In this document: positions 29,204 through 41,194 of the stretch, one piece after another | Layout of the letters: the number at the start of each line of letters is the position of its first letter | How positions within the stretch are numbered: position 1 is the stretch's first letter | NCBI RefSeq assembly: GCF_023266535.1 | Contig: NZ_JAHFPY010000005.1 | Coordinates: forward strand, 1-54,372 | Direction of reading: 5' to 3' | Length of the DNA stretch: 54,372 bases | From: Sphingomonas sp. | Lineage (GTDB): Bacteria > Pseudomonadota > Alphaproteobacteria > Sphingomonadales > Sphingomonadaceae | Translations under genes and position numbers: made by a program | Notes under the pieces: model-generated | Databases searched by the model: none | Told to the model about the DNA's origin: nothing | Seen by the model: only the letters and a program-made list of their open reading frames with translations

Positions 29204-30486
29204 CGCTTCGAAACGGCGACATAGTCGCGCTGGGTCGCGCCGACGTAGAGCTGGCGCGGGCGGCCGATTTTCTGCTCGGGATCGGAAATCATCTCGTTCC
29301 ACTGCGCCACCCAGCCGACGGTGCGGGCCAGCGCGAACAGGGCGGTAAACATTTCGGTCGGGAAGCCGATCGCGTTGAGGATGATGCCCGAGTAGAAATC
29401 GACATTCGGGTAGAGCTTCTTTTCGATGAAATAATCGTCGTTGAGCGCAATATGCTCGAGCTCGCGGGCGACATCGAGCACCGGATCGCTGACCTTCAAT
29501 TCCTTCAGCACCGCTTCGGCGGTCTGCTGCATGACCTTCGCCCGCGGGTCGTAATTCTTGTAGACGCGGTGGCCGAAGCCCATCAGGCGGAACGGGTCGT
29601 TCTTGTCCTTGGCCCGGGCGACATATTCCTTGATGTGCTTTACGTCGCCGATTTCACGCAGCATGTTGAGCGCGGCCTCGTTGGCGCCGCCATGCGCTGG
29701 GCCCCACAGGCAGGCGATGCCGGCGGCGATGCACGCAAACGGGTTGGCGCCCGACGAGCCGGCCAGGCGGACGGTCGAGGTCGAGGCATTCTGCTCGTGA
29801 TCGGCATGGAGGATGAAGATCCGGTCCATCGCCTTTTCGATGATCGGGTTGACCTCATAGGGCTCGGCCGGGACGCCGAACGTCATGCGCAGGAAGTTGC
29901 CGGTGTAGCTGAGGTTGTTCTGCGGATAGAGGAACGGCTGGCCGATCGAATATTTGAAGGCCATCGCGGCGATGGTCGGCATCTTGGCGATCAGCCGGTG
30001 GGAGGCGATCAGCCGCTGCTGCGGATCGGTGATGTCGGTCGAGTCATGGTAGAAGGCGCTGAGTGCGCCGACCACGCCGCACATGATCGCCATCGGGTGA
30101 GCGTCGCGGCGGAAACCGCGATAGAAGGTCGCCAGCTGCTCGTGCAGCATGGTGTGGCGGCTGATGGTATAGCTGAATTCCTCCAGCTCCTTCTTCTTCG
30201 GCAGGTCGCCGTGGAGCAGCAGATAGGCCACTTCCATGAAGTTGGACTGCTCGGCGAGCTGGTCGATCGGATAGCCGCGATGGAGCAAAATCCCCTGGTC
30301 GCCGTCGATGTAGGTGATCGCGCTCTGGCAGCTGGCGGTCGAGGTGAAGCCGGGGTCGTAAGTGAACTTGTCGGTCTCGCCGTAGAGCTTGCGGATATCG
30401 ATCACGTCCGGACCGACCGAGCCTTCCATCAGCGGATAGGAAAAATCGCCGCCTTCGGTGGTGAGTTTGACGGTCTTTGCGGTCAT
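29200..30486 (-). CDS. gltA: citrate synthase
   Basis: Condenses oxaloacetate and acetyl-CoA to citrate, entry to the TCA cycle, in the cytoplasm. The 428-residue protein is the type II (hexameric) form. Catalytic signatures are [15 protein letters not shown] (His), [12 protein letters not shown] (His) and [14 protein letters not shown] (His, with the catalytic Asp further on). ATG 30486 overlaps the gltX stop by four bases, so the two are co-transcribed from gltX. Confidence 0.96.
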   Translation of the reverse strand: MTAKTVKLTTEGGDFSYPLMEGSVGPDVIDIRKLYGETDKFTYDPGFTSTASCQSAITYIDGDQGILLHRGYPIDQLAEQSNFMEVAYLLLHGDLPKKKELEEFSYTISRHTMLHEQLATFYRGFRRDAHPMAIMCGVVGALSAFYHDSTDITDPQQRLIASHRLIAKMPTIAAMAFKYSIGQPFLYPQNNLSYTGNFLRMTFGVPAEPYEVNPIIEKAMDRIFILHADHEQNASTSTVRLAGSSGANPFACIAAGIACLWGPAHGGANEAALNMLREIGDVKHIKEYVARAKDKNDPFRLMGFGHRVYKNYDPRAKVMQQTAEAVLKELKVSDPVLDVARELEHIALNDDYFIEKKLYPNVDFYSGIILNAIGFPTEMFTALFALARTVGWVAQWNEMISDPEQKIGRPRQLYVGATQRDYVAVSKR

Positions 30487-31895
30487 TTGGTCGGCTCCAG
30501 CATATGATCGGCGATGCGGGCGAGGCTCTCGTCTTTGCCTAGCAGGACAAGAACGTCGAAGATCCCCGGCGAGGTCGTCTTGCCCGTCAGCGCCGCGCGG
30601 AGCGGCTGGGCGAGCTTGCCTAGCTTAAGTCCGCTCTGCTCTGCAACATCCCGCACTGCAGCATCCAACGTATCGTGCTCCCACTTCGGCGCCGCAGCAA
30701 GGGCGTCGTGTGCAAGTGCGAGATGGGTACGCGCCTCGCCCGTGAGAAGGTCGGCGGCCTTTTCATCCAGCGGCAGCGGGCGTTTCGCGAACAGGAATTC
30801 GGCTCCTTCGGCCAGCTCGTTCAGATTGTGTGCGCGGGCCTTCAATTCCGGCATAGCGCGGACGAGCAGCGGAAGTTCCTCATAGGCGAGGCCGAACTTG
30901 CGCGAGATGAGCATCGCCAGCCGCGTGTCGTCGGCTTCGCGCAGGTAATGGCCGTTGAGGTTTTCGAGCTTCTTCAAGTCGAAGCGCGAAGGGCTTTTGC
31001 CGACATGGTCGACGTCGAACCACTCGATTGCCTGGTCGCGGCTGATGATCTCATCATCGCCATGGCCCCAGCCGAGGCGGAGTAAATAATTGAACAGCGC
31101 CTCGGGCAAAATGCCGAGCTCGTCGCGATAGGCGTCGACTCCGAGCGCGCCGTGGCGCTTGCTCAATTTGGCGCCGTCGAAGCCGTGAATCAGCGGCACA
31201 TGGGCATAGGTCGGGACCGGCCAGCCCATCGCCTTGATGATCGCCAGCTGCCGGAAGGCGTTGTTGAGGTGATCGTCGCCGCGGATGACGTGTGTAACGC
31301 CCATATCGAAATCATCGACGACCACGGCCAGCATGTAGGTCGGGGTCCCGTCGGAGCGCAGCAGGATAAAGTCGTCGATCTCGGCATTGGCGACGGTGAC
31401 ACGTCCCTGGACCAGATCGTCGATGACGGTTTCACCGTCCTGCGGCGCCTTGATGCGAATGACGTAGGGCTGGCCTTCCGGCCAATCGCTGCGCTCGCGC
31501 CACGGGCTGTTGATGCGAAACGGCTTGCGTTCGGCCTGCGCCTTCTCGCGCGCCGCGGCCAGCTCGTCCTGGGTCATGTAGCAGCGATAGGCCGCGCCCA
31601 TGTCGATCAGCTGGTGCGCGACCTCGGCGTGACGCTTTTCGAACTGCGACTGGAAATAGGGTTCGCCGTCGCCGCTGATCCCCAGCCAGTCGAGCCCGTC
31701 GAGGATGGCGTCGATCGCTTCCTTGGTCGAGCGAACCTTATCGGTATCCTCGATCCGCAGCAGATATTTTCCGCCATGGTGGCGCGCGAACAGCCAGTTG
31801 AACAGCGCGGTACGGGCGCCGCCAATGTGCAGGTAGCCGGTGGGCGAGGGCGCAAAGCGAGTGACGACGCCTTCGATTTTGCCGCTTGCGCTCAA
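30483..31895 (-). CDS. gltX: glutamate--tRNA ligase
   Basis: Class I aminoacyl-tRNA synthetase that charges tRNA-Glu. The HIGH-type motif appears as [20 protein letters not shown] near residue 12 and the KMSKS-type motif as [11 protein letters not shown]. The anticodon-binding domain fills the C-terminal third. I chose TTG 31895 ([11 protein letters not shown]) with AGGAAAGA upstream; longer frames reach into comEC and add a non-homologous leader. The length is 470 residues. Only 30 bases separate this start from the divergent comEC start. Confidence 0.93.
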   Translation of the reverse strand: MSASGKIEGVVTRFAPSPTGYLHIGGARTALFNWLFARHHGGKYLLRIEDTDKVRSTKEAIDAILDGLDWLGISGDGEPYFQSQFEKRHAEVAHQLIDMGAAYRCYMTQDELAAAREKAQAERKPFRINSPWRERSDWPEGQPYVIRIKAPQDGETVIDDLVQGRVTVANAEIDDFILLRSDGTPTYMLAVVVDDFDMGVTHVIRGDDHLNNAFRQLAIIKAMGWPVPTYAHVPLIHGFDGAKLSKRHGALGVDAYRDELGILPEALFNYLLRLGWGHGDDEIISRDQAIEWFDVDHVGKSPSRFDLKKLENLNGHYLREADDTRLAMLISRKFGLAYEELPLLVRAMPELKARAHNLNELAEGAEFLFAKRPLPLDEKAADLLTGEARTHLALAHDALAAAPKWEHDTLDAAVRDVAEQSGLKLGKLAQPLRAALTGKTTSPGIFDVLVLLGKDESLARIADHMLEPTK

Positions 31896-31925
31896 CCGAT
31901 CTTTCCTCTTGTCTGCTGGGGCCGA

Positions 31926-34055
31926 ATGGACTGGACGAGCGCCCCTATCACAGAGGACGCGCCGCTGGAACCGGCGCATCGACGCTTTTTGTCCCCAAGA
32001 ATCCTGGCGCCATTTTCGGCAGTTTTCGAGTGCATTGAAGCATTTCTTGAGGAACAGCGGGCTCAGCTGCCGCTGTGGTTCACGGCGGCGTTCGCGACCG
32101 GCATCGCCGCCTGGCTGTGGCTGCCCGATCGCATTGGCTGGAGCGCGGCGATTTTGCTCGGCCTGGGGATGACCGCCGGCGGCGTGACGCTGGGCGCCGG
32201 TCGGACCGGCCGGGCGCTGCTGTTCGGCGGTCTGGCCATGGTGGCGGGGTGCGGCCTGATCTGGTGGCGGAGCGAATTAGTTGCGGCAACTCGGCTCGAC
32301 CGGCCGCAGGTCGTGGCGTTTGAGGCGAGGGTGGACAAGGTCGAGGCGCGCGCCGCCAAGGGGGACGTTCGGCTGACGCTGGTTCCCGAGGCGCCCGGCA
32401 TGCCGCCGCTGGTCCGGGTTTCGGTCCCGGAGGAGGATGTCGCGTCGGGTCTCGGCGACGGCGCCAAAGTCCGACTCAAGGCCCGGCTGCAGCCGCCGCC
32501 ACCGATGGCGCTGCCCGGAAGTCATGATTTCGCGCGCGACCTATGGTTCGCCGGGATCGGCGGCGTCGGCCGGGTGGAGGTCATCGAGCCGGCGCCGGGC
32601 GGCGGCCTCGATGCGCTGCGGGATCGGCTCGGCCGCCATATTCGCGAACAATTGCCCGAAGGTGCCGGCGGCATTGCCACCGCGCTGGCGACTGGCGACC
32701 AGGCGGCGGTCAGCGAGGAAGATGCCGGGGCGATGCGCCGCTCCGGCCTGGCCCATCTGCTATCGGTCAGCGGCCTGCACATCGCCGCCGTGGTCGGGGC
32801 GGCGATGTTGCTGACGCTCAAATTGCTGGCGCTGAGCGAGCGGCTGGCGCTGCGGTTCAACCTGGTACTGGTGGCGGCGGGAGCGGGGGCGCTCGCCGGG
32901 GTTGGCTATACGCTGCTGACCGGGATGCAGGTGCCGACCGTGCGCTCCTGCATCGCCGCGCTGCTGGTGCTGGGCGGAATTGCGCTGGGCCGCGACGCGA
33001 TCAGCCTGAGGCTGGTCGCGGTCGGGGCGCTCGTGGTGCTGCTGGTCCGTCCGGAGGCGCTTGCCGGCGCCAGCTTCCAGATGAGCTTCGCGGCGGTCAC
33101 CTCGATCATCGCCCTGCATCATTGGGAGCCGGTGCGGCGCCTGCTCGGTCCGCGCGAGGAAAGCTGGGCGGCGCGCATGTTGCGCGGCATTGTCGGACTG
33201 TTGCTGACCGGCCTCGTCGTCGAGATCGCGCTGATCCCGTTCGCGCTCTACCATTTCCATCGCGCCGGGCTTTACGGCGTTGCCGCCAACCTCATCGCCA
33301 TCCCGCTAACCACCTTCGTCATCATGCCGCTGGAGGCGCTGGCGCTGATGTTCGACCTGGTCGGGCTGGGAGCGCCGCTATGGACGGCGGCCGGCTGGTC
33401 GATCGAGGCGATGCTGCACCTGGCTCATCGCGTCGGCGAGGCCGAGGGCGCGGTGGCGATGTTGCCGACCATGCCGCGCTGGGCCTTTGCCCTGATGATC
33501 TGCGGCGGCCTGTGGCTATGCCTGTGGAGCGGGCGCGTCCGCCGCTGGGGTCTTGTGCTGTTCGCTGCTGGCGTGCTTGGCGCCGCGACCGCGCCGGTTC
33601 CCAGCCTGCTCGTCACCGGAGATGGCCAACATCTGGCATTGGTCCGCGACGATGGCGTGCCGGTGCTGCTGCGTAGCCGCAGTGGCGACTTCGTCCGCGA
33701 CTTGATGAGCGAGGCATCGGCCTATGACGGCGACCCGCTGGCGCTCGAGGAGCAGCATTTCGCGCGTTGCAGCCGCGACGCCTGCGTCGCCGACCTGGTC
33801 GAGAAAGGCCGTGCCTGGCGCTTGCTCGCGATCCGCAGCCGCAACCGGATCGACTGGACTGACCTCACCCGTGCCTGCGCCGACGCCGATATCGTCGTCG
33901 CCGACCGGCGCCTGCCGCGTGCATGCACCCCTCGCTGGCTCAAGCTGGATCGCGAGGCACTGGAGAGGTCCGGCGGAATGGCAATTTATCTTGGTGAGCG
34001 GCCGCGCGTCGCGACGGTGGCCGGCCGCGTCGCCGCCCATCCCTGGGCAGGCTGA
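31926..34055 (+). CDS. comEC: ComEC/Rec2-type competence membrane protein
   Basis: Inner-membrane DNA-uptake channel family. The 709-residue protein has an N-terminal DUF4131-like region with helices followed by an OB-like stretch. The competence domain carries the motifs [35 protein letters not shown] and [18 protein letters not shown], with about ten helices in all. After them comes only a short soluble tail of about 170 residues with four cysteines, not a recognisable metallo-beta-lactamase domain. ATG 31926 lies 30 bases from gltX. No other competence gene is in the window. Confidence 0.9.
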   Translation: MDWTSAPITEDAPLEPAHRRFLSPRILAPFSAVFECIEAFLEEQRAQLPLWFTAAFATGIAAWLWLPDRIGWSAAILLGLGMTAGGVTLGAGRTGRALLFGGLAMVAGCGLIWWRSELVAATRLDRPQVVAFEARVDKVEARAAKGDVRLTLVPEAPGMPPLVRVSVPEEDVASGLGDGAKVRLKARLQPPPPMALPGSHDFARDLWFAGIGGVGRVEVIEPAPGGGLDALRDRLGRHIREQLPEGAGGIATALATGDQAAVSEEDAGAMRRSGLAHLLSVSGLHIAAVVGAAMLLTLKLLALSERLALRFNLVLVAAGAGALAGVGYTLLTGMQVPTVRSCIAALLVLGGIALGRDAISLRLVAVGALVVLLVRPEALAGASFQMSFAAVTSIIALHHWEPVRRLLGPREESWAARMLRGIVGLLLTGLVVEIALIPFALYHFHRAGLYGVAANLIAIPLTTFVIMPLEALALMFDLVGLGAPLWTAAGWSIEAMLHLAHRVGEAEGAVAMLPTMPRWAFALMICGGLWLCLWSGRVRRWGLVLFAAGVLGAATAPVPSLLVTGDGQHLALVRDDGVPVLLRSRSGDFVRDLMSEASAYDGDPLALEEQHFARCSRDACVADLVEKGRAWRLLAIRSRNRIDWTDLTRACADADIVVADRRLPRACTPRWLKLDREALERSGGMAIYLGERPRVATVAGRVAAHPWAG

Positions 34056-34058
34056 CTG

Positions 34059-34649
34059 CTAGTTCGGCATGCGGGTGTCGACCGCGATCCAGTTGGTTTC
34101 CCAACTGACCCCGCCGTCAGCCGAATAGCCCTGCTCGAAGCGGGCTTCATTGGCCGACACGTTAGTAATGACGAAGCGCACCAGCACCACTCGCCCGTCA
34201 ATCGTGTCCTGCCCATAAAAGGTGCCGCGGCCCTTGCCGTCGAACCCGCCATAGACCGGCGCGGTCATCACGCCACCGCGAACGGTCGCATAGTTGAGGC
34301 TCCATTGGCGCGACTGTGGGCTGTAAAGACGGAGCGACACACCCTCGATCGCGCCCTTCGCATTCTTGACCGATAGCTCGACGCTGTTGGCCCGCCCGTC
34401 GAGGATCGGTTTGACGATGCTGGTCCCCTGAAACTCGGCCCAGTCCGGCGCAGCACCCGACAAGGGATTGCGGAGCACGCGAACATGGGTCGCCCAACTG
34501 CCGAACTCCCAGTCGAAATCGTGCTGGCCGTCTCGCTGGGCCGCGGTTGCGGGTGCAGGGGTTTGAACAGCATTGGCAGGAACGGCCGTTACAGCCATGC
34601 CGAGGGCAGCTGACAGGAGCAGCCCTAACCGTTTCACTGATCCTGTCAT
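34059..34649 (-). CDS. exported protein of unknown function, lipocalin-like guess
   Basis: A 196-residue protein with a clear signal peptide (KRLGLLLSAALGMAVTAVPA, then NAV). The mature part has the pattern DGQHDFDWEFGSWATHVRVL, LDGRANSVELSV, RLYSPQSRQWSLNYA and GGFDGKGRGTFYGQDT. It reads as a run of beta strands, as in lipocalin/DUF1579-like proteins that start with a DF-x-G-W-like segment. The assignment is tentative. It is the last gene of a lexA-VOC-this gene set, nine bases after the VOC gene, and it meets comEC tail to tail with three bases between. Confidence 0.7.
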   Translation of the reverse strand: MTGSVKRLGLLLSAALGMAVTAVPANAVQTPAPATAAQRDGQHDFDWEFGSWATHVRVLRNPLSGAAPDWAEFQGTSIVKPILDGRANSVELSVKNAKGAIEGVSLRLYSPQSRQWSLNYATVRGGVMTAPVYGGFDGKGRGTFYGQDTIDGRVVLVRFVITNVSANEARFEQGYSADGGVSWETNWIAVDTRMPN

Positions 34650-34658
34650 GGAAATCCC

Positions 34659-35000
34659 CTATTCAGCGGTCTGCCACACCGCCAATTCGCTGCCCGACGG
34701 GTCGATGAAGTGGAAGCGGCGCCCGCCGGGGAAGGAAAAGATTGCCTTGGCGATGATCCCACCGGACTTCATTACCGCATCGAAGGCGGCTTCGAGGTCG
34801 TCGACGCGGATCACCGGCAGCGGCGCGGCCAGCGCCTCGCTCGGCTGGCCATTGAGGCCAAGGTCGACGTCGCCACTGGTGGTTGCCGCATAGTCCGGCC
34901 CGTAATCGGTGAAGGTCCAGCCGAACGCCTTGGCGTAAAATCCGCGCGTCAATTCATGCGCGGTGACGCTGGGAAGTTCGACATAATCGATCCTGGCCAT
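34659..35000 (-). CDS. VOC family (glyoxalase/bleomycin-resistance-like) protein
   Basis: A 113-residue single-module VOC protein. The beta-alpha-beta-beta-beta pattern is visible in IDYVELPSVTAHELTRGFYA, FGWTFTDYGPDYA, VIRVDDLEAAFDAVMKSGG and FHFIDPSGSELAVWQ. The final Asp-Pro-x-Gly and Glu positions are typical of this superfamily. The substrate is unknown. It starts seven bases downstream of the lexA stop, so it may be part of the lexA transcript, though nothing here shows an SOS function. Confidence 0.85.
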   Translation of the reverse strand: MARIDYVELPSVTAHELTRGFYAKAFGWTFTDYGPDYAATTSGDVDLGLNGQPSEALAAPLPVIRVDDLEAAFDAVMKSGGIIAKAIFSFPGGRRFHFIDPSGSELAVWQTAE

Positions 35001-35007
35001 GGCCGGG

Positions 35008-35667
35008 TCAGTAACGGCGGATCAGGCCGGAAAGGCGGCCCTGGATGGTCACCCGGCTCTCGTCATAGCGCTGCGGCTCGTAGGAGCGGTTGGCCGGGTC
35101 GAGCCGGATCATCTGCCCTTCGCGGCGATAGGTCTTGAGGGTCGCTTCCTCATTATCGATCAGGGCGACGACAATTTCGCCGTCGCGGGCGCTGTCGACC
35201 CTGCGGATCAGCGCGAAGTCGCCGTCGAGAATGCCTTCGTCGACCATCGAATCCCCGGAAACCTCGAGCGCATAATGCTCGCCCGGGCCGAGCAGCGCGG
35301 CCGGAACCGCAAAGCCTTCGGTGCCCTGCAGCGCCTCGATTGGCGTGCCGGCGGCGATCCGCCCGTGCAGCGGGATCTCGATCGTGTCGTTGGCCGCCGC
35401 GGGAGTGACCGGCCGCGCCGCCATTGGCGCAACTGCTACCGCCGGCGCCGCAATGTCGGGCATCTTCACGACTTCCAATGCACGGGCCCGGTTGGGCAGG
35501 CGGCGAATAAACTGCCGCTCTTCCAGCGCCGAAATCAGCCGGTGCACACCCGACTTGGACTTGAGGTCGAGTGCCTCGCGCATTTCATCGAAGCTGGGCG
35601 ACACGCCAGTGGCCGACAGGCGCTGGTGAATGAAGTTCAGCAACTCATGCTGCTTGGCGGTGAGCAT
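35008..35667 (-). CDS. lexA: LexA repressor
   Basis: SOS repressor and self-cleaving protease. The N-terminal winged helix spans about 1-65 ([17 protein letters not shown], then [20 protein letters not shown] for the recognition helix). A Pro/Ala-rich linker follows. The C-terminal S24 domain has the cleavage site AAG in [12 protein letters not shown], the nucleophile Ser in [10 protein letters not shown] and the catalytic Lys in [10 protein letters not shown]. The length is 219 residues. A GTTC-N7-GTTC operator 17 bases upstream of the start indicates autoregulation. Confidence 0.96.
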   Translation of the reverse strand: MLTAKQHELLNFIHQRLSATGVSPSFDEMREALDLKSKSGVHRLISALEERQFIRRLPNRARALEVVKMPDIAAPAVAVAPMAARPVTPAAANDTIEIPLHGRIAAGTPIEALQGTEGFAVPAALLGPGEHYALEVSGDSMVDEGILDGDFALIRRVDSARDGEIVVALIDNEEATLKTYRREGQMIRLDPANRSYEPQRYDESRVTIQGRLSGLIRRY

Positions 35668-35683
35668 CGGACCCCTCCGTTCG

Positions 35684-35698
35684 GAACGAATAGAGAAC
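35684..35698 (-). promoter_or_regulatory. LexA box (SOS operator) of lexA
   Basis: On the - strand this reads GTTCTCTATTCGTTC, a perfect GTTC-N7-GTTC, the alphaproteobacterial SOS operator. It lies 17 bases before the lexA ATG, in the 55-base gap behind trpG, so binding would block lexA transcription. Confidence 0.92.
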
Positions 35699-35722
35699 GT
35701 GTAGGCAACAAACCGACTCGCG

Positions 35723-36307
35723 TCAAGCGGGAAGCCGACATGACTGCAGAAAGGCCGACAGCAGTGGCCGGCCCTGTTCGGAGGCGACGCTTTCGGGGTG
35801 GAACTGGATGCCGTGCACGGGTGCGCGGGCGTGCCGCATGGCCATGACCGTGCCGTCCTCGCTCCACGCATTGGCGATCAGTGGCGGCAGCGGATCGGTC
35901 ACGGCGAGCGAATGATAGCGGGTCGCGGCGAAGGGTGAGGGCAGGCCTTCGAACAGGCCGCTGCCGTCGTGCCTGACGCTGGCGACCTTGCCATGGACCG
36001 GCCAGGTCCGCTCGACCTTGGAACCGCAGGCCAATGCAATTGCCTGATGGCCGAGGCAGACCCCGAGCAGCGGCTCGCGCCGCTCGATGCAGGCGGCGGC
36101 CAAGGCGACCGAAATGCCGGCATCTTCCGGCGTTCCCGGGCCCGGTGAAATCAGGATGCCGTCGGCGCTGGAGCCGATCGCTTCCTCGACCGTCAGCGCG
36201 TCGTTGCGCTTGACCGCCACTTCGGCGCCAAGGGCGGCGAGATAGTCGACCAGCATGAAGGTGAAGCTGTCGACATTGTCGATCACCAGGATGCGCGACG
36301 CGCTCAC
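35723..36307 (-). CDS. trpG: anthranilate/aminodeoxychorismate synthase glutamine amidotransferase subunit
   Basis: Class I glutamine amidotransferase (194 residues) that supplies ammonia to TrpE or PabB. It shows [16 protein letters not shown] at the N-terminus, the oxyanion stretch [12 protein letters not shown], the nucleophile in [11 protein letters not shown], and the His-Glu pair in [14 protein letters not shown]. The start is GTG 36307, four bases after ppiD ends. TrpG and PabA cannot be told apart here. No trpE, trpD or trpC is adjacent, which is unusual for this neighbourhood in sphingomonads as I remember it, so it may serve folate synthesis or both pathways. Confidence 0.9.
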   Translation of the reverse strand: MSASRILVIDNVDSFTFMLVDYLAALGAEVAVKRNDALTVEEAIGSSADGILISPGPGTPEDAGISVALAAACIERREPLLGVCLGHQAIALACGSKVERTWPVHGKVASVRHDGSGLFEGLPSPFAATRYHSLAVTDPLPPLIANAWSEDGTVMAMRHARAPVHGIQFHPESVASEQGRPLLSAFLQSCRLPA

Positions 36308-36311
36308 CCCA

Positions 36312-38249
36312 TTATTGATCCGCGCCCGAATAGCGCTTCTTGGCCGCTTCGATCGCGTCCTCGTTGCGCTTGATGCTCTGGTCGGCCTTCATCGCCAGCA
36401 GCATCTGCTCGCCAAGTTCGTCCGGCACCTGCTTCTGGAATTCCTGCTGGGTCTGGACGATCAGCCCAGGGGCAGTGAGCGCATTGCCCGGCACGATCTT
36501 GTCGGTCTTGACGATGAAGAAGCCGCGACCCTTGGGGTCCGCGACCATCCGGCTTTTGCCTGCCGCCAGCGTGAACAGCATCCTGAGCGCGGTGACGGCA
36601 TTGGGGTCGGCCTGCGAAAGCTGGATCCGGCGCGCCGACATCGGCTGGACCGGAGGCAGGGCGACGCCGGCCTCGGCGATCGCCTGGTCCATCGGCATGC
36701 CCTTGGCCACCTTGGCGGCGATTTGCGCTGCCACGGCCTGGGCGCGGTCGTTTGCCTTGCGGTGGATCCAGTCCTCGCGCACGCGGTCCTTGATTTCGGC
36801 CAGCGGCGCCGGTGCGGCTTCCATGATCCGGTCGACCGCGACGATCACATAGCCGCCGTCATTGGGCAGGTTGACCACTTCGGGGTCATCGTCGACCGCC
36901 ATGGTGAAGCCGGCCTTCAGGGCCGGCTGCAGTTCGGCCGGGAATTTATAGGCCGCGTCGGTGCGCGCCACGCCGCCCGAGTTGACCGCCGGGGTGGTGA
37001 TGACCGGCAGCTTGGCCGCGCCGACCGCCTCGGCGAAGCTGGCGCCGCCGTCGATCTGGTCCTCGACCTTGGTCACCAGGTCGGTCAGCGCGTCCTTGCG
37101 CTTGCTGGCGGTGAGCAGGGTCGCGATCTCGCCGCTGGCCTGGGCAAGGCTCTTGCCGGTGGCGCCGCGAATGTCATCGATCTTGATAACGTGCCAGCCG
37201 AGGTCGGAGCGGATCGGCCCGACCACCGCGCCCTTGGCCGCGCCGAACGCCGCATTGGTCACGCCCGCACCGGCCAGGCCGGTGAACTCGGCCTTGCTCT
37301 GCGGCCCGACGCTGACGTCCTCGGCGGACAGCCCTGCCGGCGCCGCGGCGTCGACGAAGCTGGCGCCGGATCGGGCGCGGGCGGCTATCGCATCGGCCTG
37401 CTTCTTGTCCTGGACGACGGCCTGGCTGATCACCCGGGTTTCGCTGCCGGCGTAGGTCGCCTGGTTGGCCTTGTAATAAGCCGCGATCTCGGCCTCGCTC
37501 GGGGTGAGATGGGCGACCGACTCAGGGCCGATCTTGGCCAGGCGCAGGACGCGCTGCTCCGCTACCATGTAACGCGGCCGGTTCCGGGCATAGAAGGACT
37601 GCAAATCGCCGTCCGACGGATTGAGGCCGGCCTTGAATTGTTCGACCGGAACCAGCGACAGCTGGCCCTGGCGGCCTTCCAGCAGCATCGCCGCATAGGG
37701 GCGGGCCACGCCGACCGGCACCTTGGCTTCGACCGCGGTCGGCGCCAGCACCAGGCGCTGCGTCAACGCCACTTCCAGCAGGCGGCGGAGGTCGGCATTG
37801 GTCAGCTGCTGTTGCTGGAGGAATGATGCATAGGCCTGCTCGCTGAACTTGCCGTCGAGGCCCTTGGCTTGCGGCAGGCTGGCGATTTCGCCGTCGATCA
37901 GCCGCTTCGACAGGATGAAGCCGTGGTCGGTGGCAAAGGCGATCAGCGCATGCTCGTCGACCAGGCCGCCGAGAATATCGTCAAAATGTGGGGCAAGGGT
38001 GGCGTAGGTCGCTTCCGGATTTTGTTGCCGCTGTTCGTTGAGCGCCCGCTTCATCGCGTTGTCGAGGTCGCGCTCGCTGACCGGTTCGCCGTCGATCTTG
38101 ACCAGCGTCCCCTTGCTCATCCCGAAATTGCCGGAAAAGACGCTGCGGATGTCCTGCATCGCGAAGCCGGCGAGGATCATCAGGAGGATCAGGACCATCA
38201 GGCCCGTGCCGACCGCGGATTTGGACAGGCGGCGGAAGAAAGAAAGCAT
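36312..38249 (-). CDS. ppiD: SurA/PpiD-type periplasmic peptidyl-prolyl isomerase
   Basis: Membrane-anchored folding factor for outer-membrane and periplasmic proteins. The 645-residue protein has one N-terminal helix (about 12-33, AVGTGLMVLILLMILAGFAM) and then a SurA-N-like chaperone region (VSERDLDNAMKRALNEQRQ). A parvulin domain is centred near 260-370 (AAPAGLSAEDVSVGPQSKAEF, LGWHVIKIDDIRG). A second, weaker parvulin-like region follows. It is first in a ppiD-trpG set, divergent from tpiA across 82 bases. Confidence 0.88.
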   Translation of the reverse strand: MLSFFRRLSKSAVGTGLMVLILLMILAGFAMQDIRSVFSGNFGMSKGTLVKIDGEPVSERDLDNAMKRALNEQRQQNPEATYATLAPHFDDILGGLVDEHALIAFATDHGFILSKRLIDGEIASLPQAKGLDGKFSEQAYASFLQQQQLTNADLRRLLEVALTQRLVLAPTAVEAKVPVGVARPYAAMLLEGRQGQLSLVPVEQFKAGLNPSDGDLQSFYARNRPRYMVAEQRVLRLAKIGPESVAHLTPSEAEIAAYYKANQATYAGSETRVISQAVVQDKKQADAIAARARSGASFVDAAAPAGLSAEDVSVGPQSKAEFTGLAGAGVTNAAFGAAKGAVVGPIRSDLGWHVIKIDDIRGATGKSLAQASGEIATLLTASKRKDALTDLVTKVEDQIDGGASFAEAVGAAKLPVITTPAVNSGGVARTDAAYKFPAELQPALKAGFTMAVDDDPEVVNLPNDGGYVIVAVDRIMEAAPAPLAEIKDRVREDWIHRKANDRAQAVAAQIAAKVAKGMPMDQAIAEAGVALPPVQPMSARRIQLSQADPNAVTALRMLFTLAAGKSRMVADPKGRGFFIVKTDKIVPGNALTAPGLIVQTQQEFQKQVPDELGEQMLLAMKADQSIKRNEDAIEAAKKRYSGADQ

Positions 38250-38331
38250 GAACGTCTCTTGGCTTTGAAAATGGTCGGGGTCGCTTTAGGGGCGGCACTC
38301 TGTAACGGCAAGCAGGGTGAAGGGGCGATTT

Positions 38332-39072
38332 ATGGCGCGGCGCAAGCTGGTGGCGGGCAACTGGAAAATGCATGGTCTGGCGGCCGACCTGGCGGAGGTC
38401 GTCGCGGTGTCAAACGCCGCACGAACCGCCGGCTGCGACGTCGCCCTGTGCCTGCCGGCGACATTGATCGAGCGTGCGGTGCGCGCCGCCCCCGGATTTC
38501 CGATCGGCGGCCAGGATGTCCACCAGGCCGACAAGGGCGCGCATACCGGTTGCGTCTCCGCCGCCATGCTGCTCGATGCGGGTGCCAGCCTGACCATCGT
38601 CGGCCATAGCGAACGGCGCGAGGCCCAGGGCGAAACGGACGCCAATGTAAAAGCCAAGGCAGAGGCAGCGCTGCTTGCCGGGCTCGACGTGATTCTCTGC
38701 ATCGGCGAAAGCGACGCGGTGCGCGAAGCCGGAGCGGCGGTGCCAACCGTCTTGGCGCAGCTCGATGCGTCCTTGCCCGCGTCGGTGGCCGATCCATCCC
38801 GTTTCTCGGTCGCCTATGAGCCGATCTGGGCCATCGGGACCGGCAAGGTGCCGTCGGTCGGCGACATAGGCGAAATGCATTCCGCGCTGCGCGGGAGGCT
38901 TAAGGCCGCTTATGGCGAGGCCGGTGATGCCATCCGCATCCTTTATGGTGGGTCAGTCAAGGCGTCGAACGCGGCCGAGATCTTCGCGGTCGAGGATGTC
39001 GATGGTGCGCTGGTCGGCGGGGCCAGCCTCAATGCGACGGACTTCCTGCCGATCATCCAAGCGGCGCGTTGA
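38332..39072 (+). CDS. tpiA: triosephosphate isomerase
   Basis: Interconverts dihydroxyacetone phosphate and glyceraldehyde-3-phosphate. Active-site motifs are AGNWKMHG (Asn, Lys), VGHSERR (His), AYEPIWAIGTGK (Glu and the flexible loop) and LYGGSVKASNAAE (phosphate). The length is 246 residues. ATG 38332 is the family start, with GAAGGGGCG upstream; a TTG 15 bases earlier is not needed. Confidence 0.96.
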   Translation: MARRKLVAGNWKMHGLAADLAEVVAVSNAARTAGCDVALCLPATLIERAVRAAPGFPIGGQDVHQADKGAHTGCVSAAMLLDAGASLTIVGHSERREAQGETDANVKAKAEAALLAGLDVILCIGESDAVREAGAAVPTVLAQLDASLPASVADPSRFSVAYEPIWAIGTGKVPSVGDIGEMHSALRGRLKAAYGEAGDAIRILYGGSVKASNAAEIFAVEDVDGALVGGASLNATDFLPIIQAAR

Positions 39073-39134
39073 ACATTCGCGTGTCCGCCGCTATCTGGCG
39101 CTTCGAATTCTCCTTTTCCGAATAGGCATTTCCG

Positions 39135-39479
39135 ATGTTCACCTTCCTGCTCGTCCTCCAGACGCTGATTGCCGCCTCACTGGTCGCGGTCATTCTCATG
39201 CAGCGTTCGGAAGGCGGCGGACTGGGCGTCAGCAGCTCTTCGGCCGGCCTGATGACCGCCCGCGGCGCGGCGGATTTCCTGACTCGCGCCACCGCGATCC
39301 TCGGCGGCCTGTTCATCACCATCTCGATCCTGCTCGCGGCGATCGCCGGGGTCAGCCGCGAATCGACCACGGTCGACACCAGCCTGGCCAAGCCGGTCGA
39401 GCAGCAGGCACCGGTCGCACCCGCGGCCCCGGCTCCGACGAGCAACCAGGGCGCTCCGGCCGTTCCCGACGCCCAGTAG
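39135..39479 (+). CDS. secG: preprotein translocase subunit SecG
   Basis: Small SecYEG accessory subunit, 114 residues. There are two helices, about 3-22 (FLLVLQTLIAASLVAVILMQ) and 52-72, flanking the conserved QRSEGGGLGVSSSS and TRATAILGG segments. A Pro/Ala-rich tail ends PAVPDAQ. tpiA-secG-pyrG order is common in alphaproteobacteria. A T-rich stretch and an imperfect hairpin (about 39514-39539, GCGCTTGCCT facing AGGCAAAGCGC) follow before pyrG. Confidence 0.93.
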   Translation: MFTFLLVLQTLIAASLVAVILMQRSEGGGLGVSSSSAGLMTARGAADFLTRATAILGGLFITISILLAAIAGVSRESTTVDTSLAKPVEQQAPVAPAAPAPTSNQGAPAVPDAQ

Positions 39480-39545
39480 GCAGATCGGTCGCTTTTTCGT
39501 CTTTTTTGATTTGAGCGCTTGCCTAACGAGGCAAAGCGCCCCTAA

Positions 39546-41192
<1,647 letters not shown>

Positions 41193-41194
41193 TT

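Noticed and set aside
31152..31925. A long N-terminal extension of comEC on the + strand
   Set aside because: It lies opposite gltX and reads like antisense of it. The comEC family N-terminus fits ATG 31926.
39514..39539. Imperfect hairpin between secG and pyrG as a terminator
   Set aside because: The T-rich stretch precedes rather than follows the stem, and the stem has a bulge, so intrinsic termination is not supported.
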